Assembly (NCBI GenBank): GCA_022843085.1
Contig: JALHOI010000260.1
Span: forward strand, 1 to 5,119
Reading direction: 5' to 3'
Source: Pseudobdellovibrionaceae bacterium
Lineage (GTDB): Bacteria > Bdellovibrionota > Bdellovibrionia > Bdellovibrionales > JAMPXM01
DNA length: 5,119 nucleotides
This document shows positions 1 through 5,119 of this stretch, piece after piece. The notes under the pieces are model-generated. The model did no database searches and was not told where the DNA came from. It saw nothing but the letters and a program-made list of their open reading frames with translations. Every line of letters starts with the position of its first letter. Positions within the stretch are counted from its first letter, which is position 1. A program made the position numbers and the translations under genes.

Positions 1-206
1 ATCTTCATCGACTCTTCCGTCGAACGTTCGAGGTCTGTGTCTTCAACTCGCAAGATAAATTTGCCGCCGTGGCGTTTTGCAAAAAGAAAATTGTAGAGCG
101 CGGTGCGCGCGCCGCCAACGTGTAGGTAGCCTGTCGGGCTTGGAGCAAACCGAACTCGAACTGGGCCGGAAATAGAATCAGTCAGTGAATCAGAATGCGG
201 TGACAT
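1..206 (-). CDS. gltX: Glutamyl-tRNA synthetase, N-terminal part (runs off the left edge)
   Basis: Cytoplasmic class I aminoacyl-tRNA synthetase that charges tRNA(Glu) with glutamate (in many bacteria also tRNA(Gln), followed by amidation; the window cannot tell which). Only the first 68 codons are present. Residues 18-35 carry VRFAPSPTGYLHVGGART, the start of the Rossmann catalytic fold with the HIGH-class ATP-binding signature in its usual GluRS form HVGG. The next stretch, ALYNFLFAKRHGGKFILRVEDTD, is also characteristic and includes the glutamate-recognition segment. The ATG at 206 is preferred because AAAGGA lies 7 nt upstream; it gives a roughly 17-residue lead before the VRFAPSPTG strand, slightly longer than usual. 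The KMSKS motif and the anticodon-binding domain lie outside the window. The gene follows the carD-like gene on the same strand but is separated from it by a strong terminator, so it probably has its own transcription signal, which I could not locate. Family assignment is very secure. Confidence 0.96.
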   Translation of the reverse strand, partial: MSPHSDSLTDSISGPVRVRFAPSPTGYLHVGGARTALYNFLFAKRHGGKFILRVEDTDLERSTEESMK

Positions 207-213
207 CGAGAAG

Positions 214-219
214 TCCTTT
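214..219 (-). promoter_or_regulatory. Ribosome-binding site of gltX
   Basis: AAAGGA on the minus strand, 7 nt before the ATG at 206. It fixes the gltX start, and it begins directly after the T-run of the hairpin at 220-243. Confidence 0.75.
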
Positions 220-243
220 AAAAAGCGCGACGCGAACCGCGCT
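220..243 (-). terminator. Terminator-like hairpin directly upstream of the gltX ribosome-binding site
   Basis: On the minus strand AGCGCG pairs with CGCGCT (6 bp, extendable by one G-T wobble) around a loop of about 8 nt. The 3' arm runs straight into TTTTT and then into the AAAGGA ribosome-binding site. The shape is that of a short intrinsic terminator or attenuator. The stem is short, so it could equally be a plain leader hairpin, or a backup to the stronger terminator just upstream. No leader peptide or T-box element is visible with it. Confidence 0.35.
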
Positions 244-255
244 GTAAGGACCTAC

Positions 256-291
256 AATAAAACGAACCCGGTTGCTTTCACAACCGGGCTC
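256..291 (-). terminator. Rho-independent terminator between the carD-like gene and gltX
   Basis: Minus-strand inverted repeat: GAGCCCGGTTG pairs with CAACCGGGTTC (11 bp, one G-T wobble) around the 6-nt loop TGAAAG, followed by the T-rich tail GTTTTATT. The plus strand shows no T-run after the stem, so it acts on minus-strand transcription. It lies 147 bp past the stop of the carD-like gene, giving that transcript a long 3' tail, and isolates gltX from it. Confidence 0.85.
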
Positions 292-414
292 TTAAGATAC
301 GAGGCTTGGTACTTTGTGTTCCGCCGCTTCGCGCACATCAATTGTTACCGGTTAGACCGGTGGCTGCGAAGACTCCCCTTTGAGTGCCACACCGATCCCC
401 ACCGGCACGGCCAT
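292..414 (-). other. Possible remnant of a small gene: coding-looking frame broken by one TAA
   Basis: After the carD-like stop, one minus-strand frame reads like protein: an ATG at 414 starts MAVPVGIGVALKGES and meets TAA at 354-352. The same frame then continues PVTIDVREAAEHKVPSLVS and ends with TAA at 294-292, directly against the terminator stem. A stop placed against a terminator is the usual end of a gene, which suggests this was or is one short gene of about 40 codons, perhaps starting upstream of 414 since the frame is open back to about 465. There is no good ribosome-binding site, I recognise no family, and TAA is not a known recoding signal. It may be chance, a decayed gene, or a sequencing error at 352-354. 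Confidence 0.2.
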
Positions 415-437
415 TTCGAAACGTCCAAAGACATAAC

Positions 438-1454
438 CTAGGACAGATCTAGAATCGCTTTAACTTCCGCTTCCTTCATGAGCTCATCGCGGCCCGTCGC
501 CAAGATCAGCTCTTTAATGAGGAGACTTCGAGCCGTGTCGAGCATTTTGCGCTCGCCAAAACTCAGTTCTTTATCCACTTTCAACAAAAACAGGTCGCGC
601 AAAACTTCAGCGATCTCGCGAACACCGCCGGTTTTGATCTTTTCCATGTACTCACGGTACCGACGGTTCCACGTCTGGTTGTCGATCTTCACGTCAGTCT
701 GCTTCAAAATCGAAACAACCAGCGTCGCTTCTTCTTTCGAAATAATAGGGCGCAGGCCCACGCTCTTCACGTTCATTTGCGGAACCATGATCTTCATGCC
801 GCTATCGAGAATCTGAATGCTGTAGAACGTGAGTTTGGTGCCCGCGATCTCTTTGGTCTCGATCGCGTTGACGCGACCGACGCCATGACCTGGGTAAACG
901 GCGTTGTCCCCGACTTTAAATTCAATCGGTTCATCGCTCAGTTCAGCCAAAGTCTTCGTGGCTTCAACGGCGCCTGGACGATAACCTCGGTTCGAGCGCG
1001 CAGGTGTTTTAGGCGCCAGCAATGCGGCGTCAGGATTTACCGCCGGTTCAACGACCTTCACGGGCGCCGCGACAACCGCGACGGGTGCCGGCGGATTTTT
1101 CATCGCCGGCGACTTGGCTGAAGTCGCTAGGGTGCGCAGCGGCGTTGTTTTCATTTTCGGAGTCGCTGCAGGAGCTGGAGAATTATTTTTCAAGGGAGCC
1201 TTAATCGAAGCCTGAACGGCCATCGACGCCTTCACGGCTTTCGGATTTCCCGATGCCGCTTTCGCGTTCTTCTGTTTTGAAACCGGTTGTTTTGAAATCG
1301 CGGTCGACTTTGCTTGAGGAGCTTTTCCGGTCGTCTTCGTCGACGGTTTAGCCTTCACGTTTTCTTTCACGCGTTTCTCCCCATTTTGCCAATGGTATTC
1401 TTGACCGTCATACGCCACGTCCTTCTTCCCACGAGCTTCCCACGAACTTCCCAC
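438..1454 (-). CDS. CarD/CdnL-family transcriptional regulator with long basic N-terminal extension
   Basis: Predicted RNA polymerase-binding regulator that stabilises open complexes at promoters, as CarD/CdnL proteins do. Of 338 residues (from the GTG at 1454), the C-terminal part is the full CdnL module. Residues 177-236 (FKVGDNAVYPGHGVGRV...MVPQMNVKSVGLR) form the Tudor-like domain that contacts the polymerase beta subunit. Residues 237-336 form the helical DNA-binding domain, with QTWNRRYREYMEKI and EVLRDLF; Trp262 matches the Trp that in mycobacterial CarD wedges into the upstream edge of the melted DNA. Residues 30-165 are a low-complexity, Lys/Ala/Pro/Thr-rich, presumably disordered arm; residues 13-29 look like a short strand-rich segment (AYDGQEYHWQNGEK). 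Myxococcus CarD has its basic HMGA-like arm at the C-terminus, so the order here is reversed. An in-frame TAG lies seven codons upstream of 1454. The start is uncertain: GTG at 1454 has no good ribosome-binding site, GTG at 1418 a modest one, and GTG at 1370 the best one. It is probably transcribed from the promoter at 1547-1575. Confidence 0.9.
   Translation of the reverse strand: MGSSWEARGKKDVAYDGQEYHWQNGEKRVKENVKAKPSTKTTGKAPQAKSTAISKQPVSKQKNAKAASGNPKAVKASMAVQASIKAPLKNNSPAPAATPKMKTTPLRTLATSAKSPAMKNPPAPVAVVAAPVKVVEPAVNPDAALLAPKTPARSNRGYRPGAVEATKTLAELSDEPIEFKVGDNAVYPGHGVGRVNAIETKEIAGTKLTFYSIQILDSGMKIMVPQMNVKSVGLRPIISKEEATLVVSILKQTDVKIDNQTWNRRYREYMEKIKTGGVREIAEVLRDLFLLKVDKELSFGERKMLDTARSLLIKELILATGRDELMKEAEVKAILDLS
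1377..1382 (-). promoter_or_regulatory. Ribosome-binding-site-like GGGGAG before an alternative GTG start of the carD-like gene
   Basis: GGGGAG lies 6 nt before an in-frame GTG at 1370, the best start context in this gene. Starting there would remove 28 residues and make the protein begin at the Lys-rich arm (MKENVKAK). The segment before it, AYDGQEYHWQNGEK, looks protein-like, which argues for one of the earlier starts, so the question stays open. Confidence 0.3.
1425..1454 (-). repeat. Three tandem copies of GTGGGAAG at 11-bp period
   Basis: On the minus strand GTGGGAAG occurs at 1454-1447, 1443-1436 and 1432-1425, with the 3-nt spacers TTC and CTC between the copies. The period of 11 is not a multiple of three, so the copies encode different residues (GSSWEARGKK) and the repeat is a DNA- or RNA-level feature. 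Each copy contains GTG and a GGA core, so the array sits on the earliest possible start of the carD-like gene. Confidence 0.85.
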
Positions 1455-1765
1455 GACTTTTTCGGAGTAACGCTATGCAGTATTCTTTCTGAGTCGCCCC
1501 ACCGACTTTGAGAAAGAGACCTAAAAACAGCGGTCGCTCGAGCAGGGTTATAGCATTCATGACACTCTCCATCAACAAACGGCGACAATGAACGGCACCG
1601 AGCCGCAAGAATTTCAGGCTTTGACAGATTCTTGATCGCGAGACGAGGCCTATAACTTCAGCAGCCTCTAAGATTGTAAGGAATGCTCACTGTCGAGCCG
1701 ACTCTCGTCGCACCGGCGTCTCTTTTTAGTCACACATGCTCGACACACATGGCTGAAGTCAGCGG
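1455..1765. other. Intergenic region between the subtilase and carD-like genes
   Basis: A 311-bp gap with the promoter at 1547-1575 as its only convincing element. The part just after the subtilase stop (1765-1576) holds only weak inverted repeats (for example GAGGC/GCCTC around 1646-1669 and CGAC-GAGA-GTCG near 1700) with no T-run, so I see no intrinsic terminator for the subtilase. I found no RNA gene and no credible protein gene here. Confidence 0.6.
1547..1575 (-). promoter_or_regulatory. Sigma70-type promoter with extended -10, for the carD-like gene
   Basis: Minus strand: TTGATG (1575-1570) as -35, a 17-bp spacer, and TATAAC (1552-1547) as -10, preceded by TGC, an extended -10 signature. 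TATAAC matches 5 of 6 consensus bases and TTGATG 4 of 6. The predicted start of transcription is near 1540, leaving a leader of about 85 nt to the GTG at 1454, or about 170 nt if translation starts at 1370. It is in the right place and orientation for the carD-like gene. Prediction by eye only. Confidence 0.6.
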
Positions 1766-3922
1766 CTACGGGCCGGCCGAAACGACGAGCGCGTAGGACT
1801 GCTTCGAGATCGGGACATTCTCGCCGCGAACCTCAATGCGATAGGTTCCCGCGGGAAGCAAAAGCTGCAGATGCTCGTTGTTATTTACGCGGTCGAGAAT
1901 TTCATGTCGGCGGCCACTTGCATCGACGATCGCAAGATCCAAGTCATTCACCAGGGTTTTTGATGCCGCGAGGGCCCCCGGTGCATCCGCGTAAACGAGG
2001 GTCGCAACCAGCTCGGTGGCCTTCGCGAGTGTGATCGGATATCCGTGCTTCTCGCCGGGCCCAAGTCCGACTCGCTCGTCGACAAGCAGCGACGACGAAA
2101 GCTGAGTCGCCTTTTCGACATCGACCCGTCCGTATCCCTCATCCATATTTGGCCGCACGCTCGAAAGCTCTTGTCCTTTCGCCGTGCCGACAGCTCCGAA
2201 CTGGCCGGGGAACAAATCTTCGGCCGTGTGCATCATCACGGCTTTTACAATCGCCGCCGACGGAGCGGCAAGCTTGCGATCTTTGATCAAATACTCACGA
2301 ACAACAGCGGCGGCACCTGCGACCAGCGGAGTCGCCGTCGAGGTCCCTCCGGACCAAACAAAATCATCGTTATAAGCACCCCAAAGTGCGTCCGATTTGG
2401 GATTGTTCGAACGAGCGGACAAAATATTTGTACCAGGCGCAACGACCTCGGGCTTCAGTCGTCCATCGGCGGTTGGACCACGACTTGAGAAAGCCGCAAG
2501 GCCCCGATCGTTTTCAGAGAGCATCGAGCTCGCGATCGGCTCGGCGCTCCATTTCGCAGGACCGCTGCGAAGTTCCATCATTTTCGCCTGAATGCCGCCA
2601 CTTGTGATTCGGTTTTTGCTCGCACCGACCGTCAACACGTTCTTTGCTGTGCCCGGTGTTCCAATCGAGTTACCGTCAATGCGGCCATCACGATCGAAAT
2701 CCTCGCCTGAATTGCCGGCCGCAAAAAGAACCAGGAAATCGGGGTTTGCGTAAATAAACTCGTCCACCTGCTGCGCCATCGAATCGTAAACTCCGGCCGC
2801 AGCCGTGCTCCACGAGTTCGTGTGAATGCGAGCTCCAGCCGCATACGATTTGCCGAAGATGTCTTTGATCTTTGCGTTCACACTGGAGTTTTCAAACGGC
2901 AGACCCACCACGCTTTGTGGTCTGACTTGTGCGAGTTGGGCTCCGCCCTTCACGTGTTCGCGCGCGGCCGCGCTATCGCCCGCGATCGTAAAGCCGACGA
3001 TCTGACCATCGCCCGCAAAGCCCCGCGCCCAAACTGAATCGAACTTCATCAACTTTGTGCCGCTCTCAAAACCCGTTAAATCCGAGTAGTCACCTGGAGT
3101 TGCTGCAGCAAAAAAACGCAGCCGGTCGTCCTGGAAAAGCGGAGGCTCGACGACGGGTGCGGTTTCGATCCACTCGATTGGATCGAGGAGCGCCAGGGCC
3201 TGCAGCTGCGAACGTTTCGACGCGACAATCAAAGTTCGGCCGGCAGCAGACTTCACGTCGACCTTCGATTTTCTCAACTGAGTCGCGACCGCTTTAGCAT
3301 CTTGGCCTGGAAAAAGGCGGACCACGGTCGTAACCTTCGGGTCTCCTGAGAAGACGGACGATGCGCCGAGATCTGGGGACTGCTTCCACTCGGGCCGGTA
3401 AGGCGAAATCGCGAGAATTCGGTTCGACGATTTCGCCAACACTTGGGCTCTCCGCGCGGTGCCCGCGACCACAACAGCATCATCGGGGATGTAGCGAATG
3501 ATCGTGAACTTGAGCGACTTCAAGTTGACGAAGTCCCCGTTTGAGAGACGCTCCTTGAACTGCACTACGAAATGGCGCAGCTTGCGAGCATCGGCTTTTT
3601 TGTTCGGGCGTTTCTCTTTAGTTCCGATCCAAGCGGGCCGGCGGGCTTTGGTCGCGGGCTCTGCATCTTCGGAAGCCGCATCGAAATCTGGCAGCGCGAG
3701 AACGTTGGTGGCTTGAGACGGATTGGTTAAATCGACCTCCCCGGTGCGCAAGTGTAAGCGGTCGCCCGCCTGTGCTGTGCCTAGCATGCAAAAAAAAGTC
3801 GCAACCAAGACAAAACCGCGAACGATGGATGAGCTGTTGCTCAATAAAATGGATGAGCTGTTGCTCAATAAATCGGCTGCGAATCGCGCCGGCTGTGAGT
3901 GTTGTGATCTCATGGAGGTCAC
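1766..3922 (-). CDS. Secreted subtilisin-like (S8, KP-43 type) protein, probably catalytically inactive
   Basis: Exported S8-fold protein of 718 residues. A hydrophobic segment (GFVLVATFFCMLG, 36-48) and AQA before Gly53 indicate a signal peptide, here after an unusually long n-region of about 35 residues. Residues 115-265 resemble the KP-43 propeptide (HFVVQFKERL, YIPDDAVVV, WIETAPVVEP). The subtilase domain spans about 280-610: GDGQIVGF, SYAAGARIHTNSW (359-371), FAAGNSG with oxyanion Asn404, a DxDxDGxxD calcium-type loop (408-416), GTAKNVLTVGAS, FSSRGPTADGRLKPEVVAPGT, and GGTSTATP with Ser528. Residues 612-718 form the C-terminal beta domain (APGALAASKTLVNDLDLAI). The strand that normally carries the catalytic Asp reads IVGFTIAG, with Ile313 at the Asp position. 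No HGTHVAG motif exists: Ile313 to Tyr360 spans 47 residues, against about 89 as I recall KP-43. The serine is kept but the Asp/His pair is gone, so proteolysis is unlikely; binding, inhibition or scaffolding are inferred alternatives. The GTG at 3922 is chosen for its upstream GGGAGG; an ATG at 3913 is possible. Confidence 0.93.
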   Translation of the reverse strand: MTSMRSQHSQPARFAADLLSNSSSILLSNSSSIVRGFVLVATFFCMLGTAQAGDRLHLRTGEVDLTNPSQATNVLALPDFDAASEDAEPATKARRPAWIGTKEKRPNKKADARKLRHFVVQFKERLSNGDFVNLKSLKFTIIRYIPDDAVVVAGTARRAQVLAKSSNRILAISPYRPEWKQSPDLGASSVFSGDPKVTTVVRLFPGQDAKAVATQLRKSKVDVKSAAGRTLIVASKRSQLQALALLDPIEWIETAPVVEPPLFQDDRLRFFAAATPGDYSDLTGFESGTKLMKFDSVWARGFAGDGQIVGFTIAGDSAAAREHVKGGAQLAQVRPQSVVGLPFENSSVNAKIKDIFGKSYAAGARIHTNSWSTAAAGVYDSMAQQVDEFIYANPDFLVLFAAGNSGEDFDRDGRIDGNSIGTPGTAKNVLTVGASKNRITSGGIQAKMMELRSGPAKWSAEPIASSMLSENDRGLAAFSSRGPTADGRLKPEVVAPGTNILSARSNNPKSDALWGAYNDDFVWSGGTSTATPLVAGAAAVVREYLIKDRKLAAPSAAIVKAVMMHTAEDLFPGQFGAVGTAKGQELSSVRPNMDEGYGRVDVEKATQLSSSLLVDERVGLGPGEKHGYPITLAKATELVATLVYADAPGALAASKTLVNDLDLAIVDASGRRHEILDRVNNNEHLQLLLPAGTYRIEVRGENVPISKQSYALVVSAGP
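3825..3872 (-). repeat. Perfect 24-bp tandem duplication in the signal-peptide n-region of the subtilase gene
   Basis: Positions 3825-3848 and 3849-3872 are identical 24-mers. They lie in frame and give LLSNSSSI twice (residues 18-33), just before the hydrophobic signal core. A length of eight codons means gain or loss of a unit keeps the frame. The exact identity suggests a recent duplication. Confidence 0.95.
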
Positions 3923-3933
3923 GAAATCACGGG

Positions 3934-3939
3934 CCTCCC
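3934..3939 (-). promoter_or_regulatory. Ribosome-binding site of the subtilase gene
   Basis: GGGAGG on the minus strand, 11 nt before the GTG at 3922 and 20 nt before the ATG at 3913. The spacing favours the GTG, though it is longer than ideal. No clear promoter is visible in the 76 bp after recG, so transcription from recG is possible. Confidence 0.55.
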
Positions 3940-3998
3940 AAAAACAGAACCAGAAATCATGACGCGGCGCTCGTGAGGCAAATGATCAGTGGTAGAGA

Positions 3999-5119
3999 TC
4001 AACCGATGGCGGCCAGTGCGGTTTTTCCATGGGCCCTTAGCAGTTCTTCACGGAGCGGTCGATGTTCGATGTTCTTTAAACTCGAGTCGCGACGGAAGAT
4101 TTCAAAAGCCGAATCCCGCGCGTCTTGAAGGATGCGAGCGTCGCGGACGATGTTTGCCAGCTTAAACCCGGGAAGACCTGACTGACGGGTACCTAGGAAT
4201 TCACCGGGTCCGCGAATTTCGAGATCGCGCTCTGAGATGACAAACCCGTCGGTCGTCTCTTCCATGACCTTCACGCGAGTTCGAGCTTCTTCGCTGACCG
4301 CGTGACCCAACATCAAGATGCAAAAACTTTTATGTTCACCCCGACCGACACGGCCGCGAAGCTGATGAAGCTGCGAAAGACCGAACCTTTCAGAGTGCTC
4401 GATGACCATGACATTCGCGTTCGGAACATCGACTCCGACTTCGATCACTGTGGTCGCGACCAGAATCTGATAATCTCCGTCACCAAAGCTTCGCATCACC
4501 TGATCTTTTTCTTGAGGCTTCATGCGCCCGTGAAGAAGGCCGAGCTTCGCTTCTGGAAACGCAATCTTAAGATTTTCGAATTCGGTCATCGCATTTTTTA
4601 AATCGATCTTCTCGCTTTCTTCTACGAGCGGATAAACAAAATACGCCTGCCGACCCCTAGCGATCTGGCTTCGAACAAACTCGACCATTTTATTTCGATG
4701 AGATTCGTAACCGACCCGCGTCTGAATCGGTGAACGCCCTTCGGGAAGCTCGTCGATGATCGAAACATCGAGATCACCATATACGGTCATCGCCAAAGTG
4801 CGAGGAATTGGAGTCGCCGTCATGATTAAGAAGTGGGGCCACCCCTCTTGCTCGCGACCTTTGTTTTTTAGCTTCGCGCGCTGGTGAACTCCGAATCGAT
4901 GTTGTTCGTCGACGATGACGAGGCCAATGTTCTTAAACACGACGGCGTCTTCGATGAGAGCGTGGGTTCCAACCGCGAGTTGAATTTCGCCGCGCTCGAG
5001 CATCGCTTGCGCTTGATTTCGCTCGCTCGTTTTTATGGAACCTGTGAAAAGGCCCACCGTGACACCCAGAGGCTCAAGCAAACGCTTGGCCGTCCGGTAA
5101 TGTTGTTCGGCCAAAATTT
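3999..5119 (-). CDS. recG: ATP-dependent DNA helicase RecG, C-terminal half (runs off the right edge)
   Basis: Superfamily 2 DNA translocase that reverses stalled replication forks and branch-migrates Holliday junctions. About 373 codons remain; the wedge domain and the Walker A motif lie outside the window. The right edge is inside the gene: it reads (x)ILAEQH, matching the conserved TEILAEQH motif Ia, so the TTG at 5114 codes an internal Leu and is not a start. Counting that Leu as 1, visible motifs are VGTHAL (48-53), DEQHRFGVHQR (69-79, Walker B/motif II), TATPIPRTLAM (99-109, motif III), HGRMKPQEK (195-203), LVATTVIEVGVDVPNA (218-233, motif V) and QLHQLRGRVGRG (248-259, motif VI). GFVISERDLEIRGPGEFLGTRQSG (290-313) is the RecG/Mfd translocation (TRG) motif that couples ATP hydrolysis to movement. 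All key residues are intact. The gene ends at TGA 4001-3999, 76 bp ahead of the subtilase gene on the same strand. Confidence 0.98.
   Translation of the reverse strand, partial: ILAEQHYRTAKRLLEPLGVTVGLFTGSIKTSERNQAQAMLERGEIQLAVGTHALIEDAVVFKNIGLVIVDEQHRFGVHQRAKLKNKGREQEGWPHFLIMTATPIPRTLAMTVYGDLDVSIIDELPEGRSPIQTRVGYESHRNKMVEFVRSQIARGRQAYFVYPLVEESEKIDLKNAMTEFENLKIAFPEAKLGLLHGRMKPQEKDQVMRSFGDGDYQILVATTVIEVGVDVPNANVMVIEHSERFGLSQLHQLRGRVGRGEHKSFCILMLGHAVSEEARTRVKVMEETTDGFVISERDLEIRGPGEFLGTRQSGLPGFKLANIVRDARILQDARDSAFEIFRRDSSLKNIEHRPLREELLRAHGKTALAAIG

Noticed and set aside
352..354. In-frame TAA as a recoded codon (selenocysteine or pyrrolysine)
   Set aside because: Known recoding uses TGA or TAG, and no insertion element is evident; a nonsense change, sequencing error or chance is simpler.
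344..364. ACCGGT-TAG-ACCGGT hairpin
   Set aside because: A 6-bp palindromic repeat with a 3-nt loop and no T-run on either side; too short to call a terminator or operator.
972..989. RGYRPG (residues 156-161 of the CarD-like protein) as an AT-hook
   Set aside because: The AT-hook core is RGRP; here a Tyr is inserted between Gly and Arg, and there is only one copy.
1367..1588. 73-codon minus-strand frame across the carD-like start
   Set aside because: It overlaps the promoter and the carD-like N-terminus in another frame, has no recognisable domain, and looks like a by-product of the leader and the GTGGGAAG repeats.
1621..1656. Plus-strand TTGACA followed by TATAAC as a promoter
   Set aside because: The hexamers are 24 bp apart, too far for sigma70, and no plus-strand gene follows.
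2045..2488. Long plus-strand open frames such as this one, and others over 478-1204, 2184-3297, 3498-4128 and 4302-4601
   Set aside because: They lie wholly antisense to recG, the subtilase gene or the carD-like gene, resemble no family, and are rich in Arg/Ser as expected of antisense frames in GC-rich coding DNA.
2880..3010. Frameshift hiding the missing His motif of the subtilase
   Set aside because: The frame is continuous from GDGQIVGF to SYAAGARIHTNSW, and I saw no HGTHVAG-like string in the other minus-strand frames here. A deletion during evolution fits better than a frame error.
5112..5114. TTG at 5114 as a start codon for RecG
   Set aside because: The frame continues to the window edge and reads (x)ILAEQH, the conserved internal motif Ia of RecG. 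The gene is truncated by the window, and this codon is an internal Leu.

Overview
The window holds four genes, all read from the minus strand. In transcription order they are the 3' part of recG (runs off the right edge), a secreted subtilisin-like protein of the KP-43 type, a CarD/CdnL-family RNA polymerase-binding regulator with a long basic N-terminal extension, and the first 68 codons of gltX (runs off the left edge). Long open frames on the plus strand lie antisense to these genes and look like shadows. I see no tRNA, rRNA, CRISPR array, insertion sequence or phage gene.

Base composition is moderately GC-rich. A CarD regulator with a Lys/Ala/Pro-rich disordered arm, next to a large exported S8-family protein, fits a Gram-negative of the old delta-proteobacterial groups, with Bdellovibrionota as my best guess. 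This is inference from gene content; no marker in the window proves it.

Layout from right to left: recG (5119-3999) ends 76 bp before the subtilase gene (3922-1766), which has its own GGGAGG ribosome-binding site. A 311-bp gap (1765-1455) follows and carries a good sigma70-type promoter (1575-1547) for the carD-like gene (1454-438). After that gene come about 145 bp with an interrupted, coding-looking frame, then a strong intrinsic terminator (291-256), a second terminator-like hairpin (243-220), and the ribosome-binding site and start of gltX (206). The neighbours do housekeeping jobs (fork repair, transcription initiation, tRNA charging) and do not form an evident pathway with the exported protein.

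The point most worth a second look is the subtilase. It keeps the signal peptide, propeptide, oxyanion Asn, nucleophile Ser and C-terminal beta domain of the KP-43 type, but the catalytic Asp position is Ile and the His motif lies in a stretch that is shortened and unrecognisable. The reading frame is otherwise intact, so it reads as a secreted pseudoprotease. Second is the CarD-like protein, whose basic arm is N-terminal, the opposite order to Myxococcus CarD. I found no convincing new multi-gene system.
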